NCBI GenBank assembly: GCA_963277665.1
Contig: OY728165.1
Span: forward strand, 1,759,532,772 to 1,759,596,771
DNA length: 64,000 nucleotides
DNA from: Viscum album
Lineage: Eukaryota; Streptophyta; Magnoliopsida; Santalales; Viscaceae
Reading direction: 5' to 3'
Below, piece after piece: positions 38,576 to 52,197 of the stretch. Under the pieces are notes generated by a model. It was not told the DNA's origin and searched no databases. It saw nothing but the letters and a program-made list of their open reading frames with translations. Both the position numbers and the translations under genes were made by a program. The stretch's first letter is position 1, and each line of letters starts with the position of its first letter.

Positions 38576-40574
38576 CCAACAGGAACTCAACGTCGTAGAC
38601 TGCGTGTCAAACGGACGCCCGGTCGGAGAGTTATTGGCTTTTTCGTCCCAGGGGCCTAGTTGGTTGTTAAGGAAAAACCAACCCGACCGTACTCCACCTG
38701 CGTCCAAACCTTGGGCGGAGTAAGACAAAATATCCGTCTCACTTTGAAGAATTCAACAAAGTCAACAACACGTCAATCAGACGTCTGAAGCTCAATATAT
38801 GAGTGTTTCCGCTCCGAGGGCCCGGTTGGCTTCGTGTACAAACCAACCCAGCCGAACCCAAAGTATTCCGAAAACTTGAGTGTGATATACCGAAACGATC
38901 GTATCGATCCAAGGATCGCATCGCCGGTGACAGTGTTTCGTTCGGAGGCCCATAGCTCATGCTACTGGCAAAACACCGTAAATGTCCGGAAACGGGGGGT
39001 CTGGGCCCGGACCGACCTGGCCCCGCGTGGTGCCGCCCTCACCAGTGGACGCGGCCAGGCCACCGCGTCCCGCTCCTCTGGTCCCACGCGGTCGTGGGAC
39101 TGCGCTGCTGCCACTATGGCTGAAGCCGCGGAGGGTCCATCCGGCGGCGCGCCGCCGGTGGAGTCCGCGGGCTACTGGAGTTGCTCCGGTGGTCCGATTT
39201 CATTTCCGTCTGCACCGTACCTCATCCTGGGTCTCATACTTCACTGTGGAATCAACAAATCATCTCTGCAGTCCGTTTTGTGGTTTTCCGCCATTCCGCA
39301 CACCATGAACAAAAAGGGGGATGGGTTCGGACTTGTTTGTTGGTCCGCACCCCCCGCGTTAGCTGTTCGAAAAAACACCATAATTCCCAGCAATTAATAA
39401 ACCTCGACCCGCAATAATAATCTGCGGACCAACTTGTTAATTTGGTTGGACCGCATTCTTTCCTTGGAGGAAAAAAAACATGGGTATTATCATTTTCAAA
39501 ATGCCCCTACCTCAACGTCATCGTCGGACGCGAGTTCGTCGTGGAATTGACCGTCGAGGAAGAAAAGGATCGTCGCGTCGCAGAAGGGCATCGCTGTCGC
39601 GTGGCACTTGGCATCACGTAGACAAACTCAAGATGCTGATCGAAGATTTGTCTCGGAAGAAGAAACGTCACAGAATAAGATTCGTCGCGGAAGAAGTGTC
39701 ACAGAAGAAGAATCATCGGCATCGCGGAACACGGCGTCGCGTCGTCGATCTCCGAGGGTTCGACGTTCTTCGTGTTCTTCGCGTATCTTCGCTTTTCTTT
39801 GCTTTCTTTGCGTTCTTCGTGTTCTTAATGTTCTTAATGAAGGAGGATGAAGATCTCAAGCCTTGGAGTCTTCTCGAAATCCTCTCAATGAGCAATCATC
39901 AAGAAGACAGGCGATGGACTTATTTTATTAACATGCCAACAAAATGTAAAACAAACAAAGTAATGACCCATTAATTCATAGAATTAATTTCAACGAATAA
40001 ACCACCAAATTAATAGGGGAATTAAGAATTTAGAAAATGCATCAGTTGAATTTCATTAAAAAGGGTTTTCACAGGTGCGTTACTTAGGGGAAAAGAAACT
40101 GTGGGGCTTGTGCGGGCCCCACCTCACAAATATGCTACAAAGAGGGTAGGATATTTTGAATTGCACCCTATCCACTTCAACTCAACTTAACCAGCTTCAA
40201 GTTGCTTTTAAGTGGCTTTAAGTGGATTTAAGTGAAATAAAAAAAATAATGTTGTTGCACCACTTTATTTTATTTCTTAACATAACCCCAAAAATTTAAA
40301 AACTACACCAGAAAAAACGCAACTCCGGAAGAGGCGTTTCTAAGAAAATACCGGCGCTACGATTCCATTGGTGCCCTCAGAATTTGATTCTGAGCACCGG
40401 TTCAAAAGTTAGAAAAACCCGCTCATTCATTCACTAAACGTACCCGAGCCAAACTTCGGAAAATGATTCCGGGCACACCGGGCCTCAGAATCAAGTGTCG
40501 TCAGAAACTACGTTCTTGTAAAATTCCAAAGAAAATTAAGAAAAAAATTTGCTTGAAATTTACGGGTCTTTACA

Positions 40575-40579
40575 TAAAA
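40575..40579. other. Target-site duplication, right copy (TAAAA)
   Basis: Matches 36773-36777 exactly and directly follows the LTR terminus TTTACA. Confidence 0.9.
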
Positions 40580-43500
40580 TATAATCATTTTTGAAACATT
40601 TACTATCAGACAAAAATAATCATAAATATGAAATATAAATATTTGTTTAAATACTTGAAAGAACAATATTAATATGAGTCATTTTAATGTAACAAAAAAC
40701 TAAACAGAGTGTGGTGCTGAAAAAACATATTTGACAAAACATGATAACTAATGTAGTTTTTATTTTCAATTATAGATAACCCAAAACCTATAATAATATA
40801 TATTTAAAAACTAAAAAATCCACTATGAAAATAACTCTTAAACTCAATCATGAATGAATATGAAATAATTTTCATTTTATTTATAAGTAGAAATTACATC
40901 TACACACACACACACCATGATGTTTAGCTTTGTCGATTTTATGAATATATAGAATCATTTCATCATATTATAACAAATCAGTACAGTGATTGATCTATTA
41001 ACTAACATGTTATAAATTCCATTATAAATAAAGAAATACACACCATTAAAATTGTCATACACTTCATGAAAAAACCAATCCATCATGTGACTACCATTCT
41101 TACAAGTGTTTTCCAAATATCAAGTAAGAACACCCAATTCAATACAAATATATAATCTATGGTATTTTTATAATAATTCATGTATTCATGATAAATTAAG
41201 ATTATTTATAATGAATATATATATTATATCATAGAATACAATTTTTATGGATTAACACCTACTAATATTTTTATGTCATTATCCTCTCTATCCTCACCAT
41301 ACATATAAGAATATCCTCTATAATATACTTTTTCATCCCTTATATTGGTTCATAAAACCTCTAGGTTGATTCTCATACCCAAAATCATTAATTTCTAAAA
41401 ACTATTTATAATTTTTAAAAATAAATTTCTAAAAAATTGATAAGAATCCATTTTCTTAAATTCTAAAAAATTATCATATAAAAATAAATATATTTAATAA
41501 TGATGCCAAAATTAAAAAAATAAATCATTTTGTCAATGACCCAACAATCCTAGTTTATCATATAAATAAAATCCTAGTTTTTATTAGATATATTTTAGGA
41601 TATAATTTAAAAAAAACATAGTTGTAATGTTACCTAAAAAATAATCAATCATGAAATAAGGATTAAATATTCATAAATAAATTAATTGAATACATTGATG
41701 TTACGTGATTAATAATCAATTATCATAGAAACCCATAATCTTTCATTAGTGAAACTAATGTGATCAATCAAAATATAGGATCCAGGGAATGAGATAACTA
41801 CTCTTCAGTATTGATTAAAAATATAATATTCCATCACGTAATATCTAATAATCCATGATAGATCTACACAGAAATAGGAATATTAATTGATATAATGATA
41901 TATATATATATATATATATATATAGTTTAAATCACAACGATCTAACCTTTAATCTAATGTAGATCTTACTAATACCAATAATAATCACAATGTTACTTTC
42001 TTGAGAGTATCCATGATCACACCAAATAAATTCTATATCCTTTAAAATATATAATATTGTGTTAAAATTGTTATTTGATGGATATTTTTTGTTCTAAAAA
42101 AATTAAGAAACATTCACTGAGACACATGTTTACGCAGTACTATTTGTGAAACTATACTCCTAACTATGCAGGACTCCCATCTTAAAAATCTAGGTTCCAA
42201 GCTTTTTTTGTATATGAATTTAATCATGAAACTAATCGGGTCTATATACCCAACCCATTTTATCATGTATAGTTATATGCCTCAATAGAGGCCCATATTT
42301 CCCATGTCCTGTTACTTTATGATCTTATAGTGCTATATATATTTGGTATATGTTTATAGAATAATAGAGAGTTTGGATAAATATTATAGAAAAACATTAC
42401 CCTAGAAGAATGGACCAACAAAGGAAAAGTGTATTACTCCATGGTTTATTATTCATATGACTTTTAGGAGAAGTTTTTTCTACTTTTTTCCTTGTTTGTA
42501 GTTATTTTTTTGTGAGGTTTCATGTTGACTATATTGGTTGCATCTTTAGAATTCAGGGTTACCCTAGTTTTATGTTTCTATCATGCTAAATCACGGTTAT
42601 ATAGATGATGGAATAGATGATTTTTTTGCCACATGAAGGTTTATCATTACGATTTTTTGACACTATACATGAGTTAATTTCAATATATAGGTCTCTAATT
42701 TATTATGGATATATATATGGGTTTTTATGTTCATTTGAGATATGTCGATGATTATTTCTACCTATTTGGTTGTTTGAGATTTTTTTCATAAAATGTGTTT
42801 TTAACAATGATCTTCCTTATTTGTATCAATTGTAAATAGTTTTAGTTCCTGATATTCCTAGAGACCACACTCTGATTTCTAAATATATCTAAGGTTGTGA
42901 TGTGACTAGGTTCATCTTGACATGTTCTCTATCTCTTGGATTTTTAATATTAATTCAAGGTCCATGTTTATTTGTTTACCATCATATTGGATTTACATGA
43001 GAACTAAGTGTCATGATTTTTATATTTTGTGTCATTTGTTTGATCATTGTTGGATATTAATCTATTCCCATAACTGATATATAACATTTAATAGATGATA
43101 TGATTATATAATTTTCTTTTTCTCGTATTATTAATTATAATTTATGTGGATATGGTAGTGTATTATACTATGTATTATAGATATTTTTTGAAGGAGTTTA
43201 TATGGGATTTATATGTATATGTTTTCTGGGAGACTCATTCCATTTTGATAGTGTTTAATCAATATCAACTTATCATTTTAGTGTTGTGTTTTTTGGATCT
43301 CATGTCAAGGTGTATGATTCAAAAAATACTATATTTTTTTTGTATTTATGTTGAATTTACATGATTTATATTTCATTATATGTAATGTTTGGATGATAAC
43401 TAAAAATATAATAAAGAACACTTAAATGAAATGTTGTGGTTAGTGCAATGAATTTTTTTACTTATTTTTCTCATTATTACCATCATCAGACTATAATGGC

Positions 43501-43800
43501 ATGATGTTTCTAATTTTATTAAGACGAATAATTTGATTTTTTATATATGATAATTTTTATAAATTAAATAATTATTGTAATGGAATGGGATATTGAAAAT
43601 TTAGATGTCTTTTTTGATTAAATATTTATTGGTATTAATTTATTACTGCTTTCCATATTGTGTTTTTCACATCAGTGAAGATTTGAATAAATATATAATT
43701 GATGTTTTGAAATTAGAATTATTTTTTTATTATTATTTCATTTTAAATGGATGTGTAGGTGTGTCTTCATTTCTGAAATTATTATTATGAGATTGGAGAT
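40580..43800. other. AT-rich DNA, no gene recognised
   Basis: Stop-rich on both strands up to about 42230. At 42240-42440 a segment with 'aggcccatatttcccatg', a TATA-like 'ctatatatatttgg' and 'atagaataatagagag' looks like the promoter part of a plant LTR, but no second copy or primer site was found. From about 42400 to 43800 the plus strand gives several 60-72-codon frames with hydrophobic composition and no recognisable domain. Confidence 0.35.
41898..41924. repeat. (AT)n microsatellite
   Basis: An uninterrupted run of alternating A and T, about 13 units. Confidence 0.9.
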
Positions 43801-46800
43801 GGACTTATGTGGTTGGCATGTTGGTGCGGAAATAGGTACTATAGATTAGTCGATTTGGCCACAACCTTTTGAAGTAAAATACAAGATTAAACATCCCAAA
43901 ACACTCTCAAGGGTATACTTTATGAATACATTACATGAATACCCCTCCCCCTCCAGGAATGTGTGAGGCCCTAACGGTATGCTTTGTGAGTCTGATGGTA
44001 ATCTACAACCGTGCTAAGAGTCTCCATGAGTCTGACATAGTTGTAGCCATTTGAGAAGACCACATATATTCCACAACCTGATTAATTATATAATATATTC
44101 TATTTAATTTACATATCATGCACTTTCCAAAGTTAATAAAAATTGGTACCATACCTTTCAACTTCTGAATTTCTTTTAATTACAGAAGTATATGATCATC
44201 ATGAGACAAACCAAAAATTGATAATCCTAGGTACCTAATCTTCATTAATATTCTTACCATATTATATAAGATAAATCCACCTAATGTTAGGGTATCATTC
44301 AAATGGTCTACGCCCTTCATGAAAGAATAAGACTCAAATGGGGTACTTGGGGATTTTTGAAGCATTAAGCCATTATGAAGGAATCCTGTATCAAGCAAAG
44401 ACATCATCTTGAGTTGGGGTCACCATGTTTAGTGAATCCCTCAACTTCATAAAGGCCATGAATTTCAATAATCACATGATATTCACAAACAAACCCATAG
44501 TGAGTCCATATTTTTTGTAATTAGACCCTATTGGGACTCTTTATGTTTCATCCCTTCTAATAAAACCTCTTCATGAAGGATGAGTGGCCAAAGCTCCCAC
44601 ATTCATCAGGGATCAGTTTAGCCTCACTTTATGTTCCCATGTGACCTATGAAACCTGTTATTATGGCCCACTTCACATCAAGTGTTTCCCAATAATTGAA
44701 ATTTTAATTTTCTTCTCATCATAGGTTTTATAATTCCTCCTTATTCTCAACATAGACACAATAACGTGGAACTTAGGATACATCACTCTTTCACAGTTAT
44801 TACACATTAGAATTTCTAAATCCATCACCATACTGAGGGTCTATGATATACAGTCATTTAGGGACAAGAGGTAATTAGTGAGTCCCACTCACTAATTCTA
44901 TATGACGTAAAACAATCCATCAACATCATCCTTAACACATGACAATAAATTGTAGAATTTCCCAATGCAATATGTATAAGATACACTATGTGTGAGTAGA
45001 ATGGGATAGTATTCTGTGATGCTTATAACCGAATGAAATGAGATTCTCCTCACATGAAATTAGATCCTCCCCAACAACAATGACATCCTCCCCACATGAA
45101 ATGACACAATCCTCTCGATTTTTTCCTAAATAAGCCCCACACCATCACTCTTTTACACATATTTTATTACATGACCATAAGGTCTGCTGCTTCTGATTTT
45201 TTCTCACACCAAGCATCACTCACAAGGGATTAGTGGTCAGTTGTATCTTTGACATCCAATATACACTAATAAGAATACATACTATAGTATTCCTCTACCA
45301 TACATTCTCCATCGACCCCTTCCTTGCATAATCCCAAATCATTTCCCCATGTGGGAAGATTCCATGTGTAAGACCCAACTAAATGGTCCTCTCCTATTCT
45401 TAATAACCAAAAATATAGTCCACTTTTAGGGGCCTCCAATTTAGTTGTAAGACATAATTCATCTCTCTCAACAGTGTGAGATTTGATTCCCAACTAAATG
45501 GGATATGTAGGATGCATCCACAAGGTCCAAACCCAACATAAAAAAAATTACATCCATTCCATCCACATTCCACATTCCATCTACAATCTATCATAATTTT
45601 ACCCGGTTCTACAAATCTGGGTAAGATAATTCCATACAATATATTTTTTCTCTTGTGTAAGCACTGTACAATCCATCCTAGGGAAATCCTCTGATAATGG
45701 GAGGATTCCATGCGTAATCCCTACACTACCCCTCATTAATTATTCTTTCACGATATGAGGTCCTCACCGCATGACATTAAACTACTTGGACCAGTCCTAT
45801 GACATGATCATAAAATGAAACATCAAACTTCATGGGTTTTTATCTATTTCTTATATGCTGGGTATGTAGGATACTTCTACTAGGTTCAATCCCAACCAAT
45901 TGTAAACAAAGGTTATACCTCATAGGGGTGATACTCGATGATTCAACAATAAAGGTGTTCAGATAATCCTTCATGGAGTGACACCTTCACTTTTTGGGAC
46001 ACACCTCCCAGATCCACCTCCCTAGGTTTTCATAATAAATCCAACCATAAAAATTTAATTTTATCCCTCATAGGGATATATTCCTGATCTTCCTTTATGG
46101 GGTGTTTTGATTAACATCATTCTGTGTCCAAAATTTGATAAACTGAAGACATTTATAACACTGAAAACTCATGTTAAACATTTAATTCTTGAGGTGAAGG
46201 CACATAACATATGCCTTTGTAATTAGATAACTCTAGACCATAATGAGAAGACTCAGGTTATATGAATAAGATTCCCTAATGATATAACCTCTCATTTGTA
46301 ATATTAGATGTGACTATTGTTCCTAGCATCCAGACATACCATTGACTCCCAACATGAATATTCTCAGTAATGAAGGATAATACCTTTTCAATACCCATGG
46401 GAAGGTCCATAATGATGTGGTATAATTAAACTACATCCAAAATGTTATGGAACAGATAATGAGTTCCACTAAGACGAATTAACTCTATGAGGGAGATCTA
46501 GAGATGGAGAACAAATCCTGTGGAGGAATCAAAGGAAAGAGAATCTAACATCCCGCCATCTAGTTTCAATCAAGAATAACACATCAGTGTTAAATGTGAT
46601 GAATTTTTCCCACCATTATAAAGTAGGATTGTGGGAAAATTAATGGTAATTCTAAGAACATGCATCAACAAGCTCATTGAACACACCCTAAAAGAAGAAT
46701 AAGAAAACGAAATGGCGAACCTGATGTAAAAATGTTAATTTTCTACAATGGTGATTATCCTTGTTGGTTATCAGTTCCAGGATTGGTTTCTTATGTGAAT

Positions 46801-46850
46801 GAATTCTCCTTAACATTGGGATTGGTATATTTCAAGACATCAGTAGATTA
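43801..46850. other. Unassigned, possibly LTR/leader of the Tat-like element
   Basis: Less AT-rich than its left neighbour. Local repeats occur at 45028-45118 (three versions of 'catcctccccacatgaaatg'). Minus-strand frames of 75 and 103 codons (45266-45711) show no family motif. A Tat element running rightward would have its long 5' LTR about here, but I found neither a second LTR copy nor a clear primer site, so this is positional inference. Confidence 0.25.
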
Positions 46851-49800
46851 ACATGTCACCAGATCCAACTATGTGGCACTAGATCCCAAAAAAAATAGTG
46901 GGCCCATCATGGAACTCACAAGAAATTGGGGTAGTTATACTTTGGGAAATATGGAATGTAACATCATTTGTGAATATATATATATATATCTCTTTTTATG
47001 GAAGGTTGGATGATGTTTGGAAATTTGGAAAAACATTCCTTGCAGCCTCACTAATGGCTAAATTATCATTCCTTTTAAGAACTAAGTATCATGAAACTAT
47101 AAACCCACTTCCCAAATACATAATGGAAATAGTAAGGTTAATTTGGTAATTATAAACAACTCCATATTGTCTAGGACATTAGTCTTGAATACGGCTACTA
47201 GGAACCCATACCCCATATCAAATGTAGATATCATTAATAGAAGGTTGATCAATGACTATGTATGACAGTATGTGAAAGAGGGGGTCCTTCGTAGGAGTCA
47301 TATTGGAATCCAGGATGTCGAGGCCTCTATTACTCACCGACATCACCTCCCCCAAGAGTCGTGCTAGGTTATGCTTCTCCCAAACCCAATAGTGATCTAC
47401 TTTAGGAACCTCTCCCTAGAAAGATCCAGTGACTTGATCCCCTTTATTGAGGAGATGGGGGATTCCAGATTCATCCAGTCTATGAATAATACATATGTTC
47501 CACAACTGAGGGATCCCACAAGGACCTATTAGAACCAATAGTTAATGGTCCTCCTGGAGTAGGAATAGGCGGATTATACTCTTTCCCTTCGATGCTCTGT
47601 CAGAATGACCCGTCTCTAAAATCGGGCGCTGGTTTTGGATGATACCCAAGAAGGGGAATTTTACTCTATATCTCTAGTGGATTCAGATACCAATGAAGTA
47701 TTTCAATAGATCCCTTGAAATTTACAGCATGGACCTATGAAGACATGGTTAGCAATGAGACCTCAACTTAAATATAGATAGGTTGAGTTTACTCTACCAG
47801 CCGTTGGGGTCATCAAAAGCCATTACAGTCTAGACCATGTTGATGATATTCACTATAGAGTCCCTCCCCATAATTTCACCAACCAAATTAAATGTTGCCT
47901 ACATTCTTTTATTCTACATTGAGGTCCACTCTACGTTCTCATCATCAGTCAAAGAAGAGTCCATCCATGATTCATCGAAATCCATTGCAAAGGTCCTCCC
48001 TAAATTTATGGTTCCAGAAATAGGTGTCCTGCTTGTTCCATAGACCACTAGTGTGATGGTCTTCCTCATGTTGTTCCTAGGTCAATATAAGGCCCTCCAC
48101 AATGAAGTAGTGATAAACACATATGTCCTACTCACTTCATCGCTGATTTTTATAGATTTCGTCCATGTTATTATCACCACCATACAACCCAGAGGTCCTC
48201 CCCATGCTACATCCACCCTATATAGAGATCCGACCCACTCTTCCACTAGTCATAATGGAAGTCCTCACATTATTTCCACAATCCATATAATAGGTACTAC
48301 TTGAGAATTCAACATCACATATGGACATACTCCCTGTAATTCATGTACTCCATACATAGGCCGTCCCAATCTCTAGATTGATCAATGAAAGGGCCATCCT
48401 TACAAATTACCCCACAAATGAAGAGAGCCTCTACACTCCCACAATCATCATGGATGTACTATTCATGTTCTAACTAACCAATTAATAGGTCCTACTCTCT
48501 ACATCAATAACCCTAGTTGATGACCTCTTCACTCCCATAATAATAAAAGAGGAGATTCTCTATAAATTGATTAAAACCAATACAAAAGACCTCCCTGTGT
48601 CTAAATAAACAAAAGAGAAGGTACTACCTATTCCATCACACCAAACATAGAGAAACATCACATGATGAAGAACTCCATAGACCTGATGAAACATATTGGG
48701 GTAGAATGTTGAACCACTGCTGCCAAAATAAAAATTTCTGGAAGGGCCAAGTAATTGTCAATCCTATTTGCCTCTCAGATTCTATGAATGAATGTGATTC
48801 AATGATAAAACATTCACCCCTTCCATATGAATTTGAGTCTAGGGTAGGATCATGGAAAATATATTTTGTTTTTTAAAAAGTTGATATCCATAGGATTTCT
48901 GAATCCCATCACAGATTCACGTATATAGTAGATGATCTGGTTCCCACCCATGGTATCATGGTGGATTCATCTCTATCATAACTAGATTCATTCTATAACT
49001 CTTAAAAATATCATAGAGGGTTATTATTGATTTTTATATATTATGATTAACCGATAAAATTTAAGATGAGTTCAACTTCCATCACCCATGATGTAGGGGT
49101 TATCACATAGTTCTAGAAGGACATAATAATGTGGTCGAAGCCACCCTCAAGAGATGACACTACATGTAGAGACCGCTCAACTCATGAAGAGACCCCTCCA
49201 ATAGATAATCTACCACTACACTCATCCAAATCACTTCCAAGGCTAGTCTATTTGAAAGAATAGAAAGGATATTGGGAAAATAAGAACTGGTGTACCCATA
49301 TAAATAAGAAATCATGTGGAATTCTTTGGCCATAAATTAGTTTTTATTCTTTTTTTAGTCAAATGTGGCTTTTGAATTTGTAAACCCATAGTATCTCAAT
49401 AAAGACAAGGTAACGTGCTTTTGTAGAATCATTGATAGTGAATCACCACATGTGATGATCTAGGGATGGGGATAGTTTGATAAACTATATTACAACTCTA
49501 TCCTACGGTATCCTGACTTTCCGGGTGATATTGAGGATATGCCTCTGAATATTGTTATAGTGACCATTGTTTTACCTAGTCTATCCAAGAATTTGGACAT
49601 TAGTGTAGGCTCTGATAGAGATAACCCAACACCTACAGAGGTGCATTATTATGTGAACCCTCATAAAAGCATCCACACACACTAGCAAAGGTAAGAAGAT
49701 AGCCTTATAGAACCCTCAACATCATTACCCTCTGGTTAGAATCTCAAGAAGGAAAATACACCTATCAAGAACTCTAGATCATATGATGTTTCATAGAAGA

Positions 49801-50670
49801 AGATGACAGATCAAAAAAATTCCACCATGCAATAGAATGATGTAGATCATAAAAGGATCATTGATGAGCTCAAAGCTGAGTGGCACTGAGATTATGTCTC
49901 TCACCAAAATGATCATGTTCCTCCTTCTTAGAGGTATCAAGGGATGCAACAAGCCTTCCTCGTCCTATTTCTGCCCACAAATCCACAAAATATCAATCTT
50001 GTTGATTGATCCAATGTTAGGGTTTGATTAAAAGGTCAATGGTATTCATCTTCAAATCCCCTCAAGCTGCATAATGAACTCCTTCAGGACCCAGATAAAT
50101 TAATTCCCCAAGACACTCCATTGTCCATCCAACAAACCTGTAGTGATGATGATCATATAAATGCATGGTTGGTTAGGTATCCTTGACAATGTATAGTCCC
50201 CACCCAAATGATTAGGTAGAAACTATCAATGCATTCCTCAAATCCCTAGAGGCACGATAGGTGGAAATCCTACATGTTGGGATGTTGTATATGGAATTGG
50301 TGGAAGGCATGGGAGAACACTCAAAATTCTAATAATCATACCTTTCCACCCTTAAATTACATGGGAAACCCACTATTGTATATGGAACATATTATATCAA
50401 GGTGCATGCACATATTGGGTACCCTAGCATAGTAGGAGGACGTCAGTCTTTGATGTTGTGTTCAATCATTATAAGGGCCCACATGTGTCTAGTACTACCC
50501 ATAACTTATTTAATCTATAAATGGTTGCAAGGATCTTCAATATTTGTTTCTCTACCAGGTTAAATCCACAATGGGCATGAAAAGAATGGACAACCTCTTC
50601 ATTTTCAAGGAACGGACAGATGAGCATGTCGTAGATATGTCACATTGTGGAAGGGCATTACATATTCACT
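46851..50670 (+). mobile_element. Probable 5' part of a Tat-like element
   Basis: The plus strand has several 68-83-codon frames (46898-47149, 47837-48304) and long stretches with few stops near 49430-50660, similar in base composition to the coding region at 58480-62400. No single motif is diagnostic. I place it with the Tat pol to the right because the Athila element separates the two blocks and both read on the plus strand. It could equally be another decayed repeat. Confidence 0.3.
48790..48852 (+). other. tRNA-Gly-like relic (possible SINE head)
   Basis: The plus strand reads 'GTGATTCAATGATAAAACATTC', then 'ACCCCTTCCATATG', then 'TTTGAGTCTAGGG'. This follows the order of a tRNA-Gly D arm, anticodon arm with TCC, and T arm with a decayed box B. 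About ten bases between anticodon arm and T arm are missing and stems do not close, so it is not functional. Confidence 0.4.
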
Positions 50671-52197
50671 CGAAATTTCACAAATTTATCATGAGAAATA
50701 ATGTTGATAATTATTGAAAGATGACTTTATATTGTAGGGAAAACAATAGGTTACCTATCAATTACCGTTGTATGTTTAAGGAGACTTTTTTAATAAAAAT
50801 TACTGTAAGTGTTTGTTGGTTATGAAAGAAAATTTAAAAATAAAAATAATTAAATTAGAGTTTAATTGTTGGTAAATAAATGTGGTGTTTTTAAAAACTA
50901 TGATAAAATGAGGTAATTTCCTTTTCACTAAATATCTTGGATAGTTAATCATTCTAAACAACACACATGGTTTAACAAAATCTTTTGGTTGAGGGTGGTC
51001 AAGATATCGATTCCTCTCTTTTGAAAATATACATAAAGAACCACCCAAAGACACAAAAATATTTATTTCATGGTTTTTTACTTAAGGAATATAGTTAGTG
51101 ACTCTAAATCATACTGATATATTATTTATGTCTTTGAGAAATAGGATTCATGTGTTTTTCAATCAGAACAGCCAATGATTTCCACGTGAAATCTCAACCC
51201 AATCAGTGTTTAGAAAAAACATGTCTCTCTTGACTAAACAAAAAATGAATTAAAAGAAGATCTATGATAAGATAATACCTCAATCAAAAAATTCACAAAA
51301 AAATTAAAATTGATTTTTAAAATATTAACTGTTGTTACTCTCTCCCAAGTGCATGTAGATTCTGTTAAATGAAAATCCACCGTTTTTCTTTCCATTGTGT
51401 AGAGGAGGAGGACCGGGTGGAACTTTTCATTCATCCATGATCTCTAAATGAGGATAAGTACCTCTAAAAAATAATTGGTAATGATATGAATCCTTTTGGT
51501 CTCCAAAATGTATTATATTTTTTCCTGGTTTGAAAATACAAACATGGCCTTGAAGGTTCCAATTTATAGGCAATGTCAAAGGGGGTTTTGGGATCCCAGA
51601 TTTTTTGAATCGACTAGGCCTAGGGTTTTATTTTTCAAATTGTATTATCTTAGTTTTGAAAAGAATTAAAAAATTTATTTCCCACCTATTAAACAACCCC
51701 ATTGATAAATTTTACATTTTGGAAAAATAAATCAGGAGATATGGATGAAATACAAAATACATCTTTTGAAATCAAGAATATTACAATACATGGATAGATT
51801 AGTTTTTTAGGTCACCTAAATTAACTAATTGGATTGGGTGTATTTATAGGACTTATGGAGAACTAAATTTTGGATCCTATCACAAAATAACATCACAAAT
51901 AGATGCACATATTATCAAAAATATTTATTTCAAACAACAGTTGTTCTTGGTATAATCCATAGTTTGGCCCATATTTCTTTAATTTTATCATGTGCCCAAA
52001 AAATCACCTCCAACTACAATGAAAACCTAAAAAAGATAAATATAAATGTTTAATAGTAATAAACATTAAATTAATTAATAAAACATGTAATTTATCCTTT
52101 TATAATTTTGATAATGTTCCAAAAAACCAGTTAAATACAGTTGGGTCAGATTGAAATTTAAAAGTGAATCTTGGTGTGATCACACCCCCACACTACA
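50670..52197 (-). repeat. 3' LTR of Athila element (left copy)
   Basis: Collinear with 56963-58475. Clear paired blocks are 50872-51050 with 57155-57325 ('aaataaatgtggtg', 'acacatggtttaa', 'ttgagggt') and 51150-51200 with 57440-57490 ('cacgtgaaat', 'tcaacccaatc'). Also paired are 51395-51440 with 57680-57725 and 51960-52030 with 58235-58305 ('tttggccca', 'aactacaatga'). Confidence 0.75.

Larger units (their letters stand above)
36778..40574 (-). mobile_element. Solo LTR of a Tekay-like element, complete
   Basis: On the plus strand it runs from TGTCACGACCCG to GGGTCTTTACA, so on the minus strand it is TGTAAAGACCCG...GGGTCGTGACA with proper TG/CA termini. It is 3797 bp and flanked by TAAAA on both sides. 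Both ends match the Tekay 5' LTR: 36778-36850 (reversed) with about 10205-10287, and 40370-40574 (reversed) with 7102-7290. No internal region follows, so it is the product of recombination between two LTRs. It is far more GC- and CpG-rich than its surroundings, hence a recent insertion. Overlapping frames inside it (36734-37651, 38834-39974) are not genes. Confidence 0.92.

Noticed and set aside
38834..39417. Plus-strand frames of 187, 108 and 78 codons
   Set aside because: They lie in the GC-rich part of the solo LTR, antisense to the element, overlap in all three frames and show no domain.
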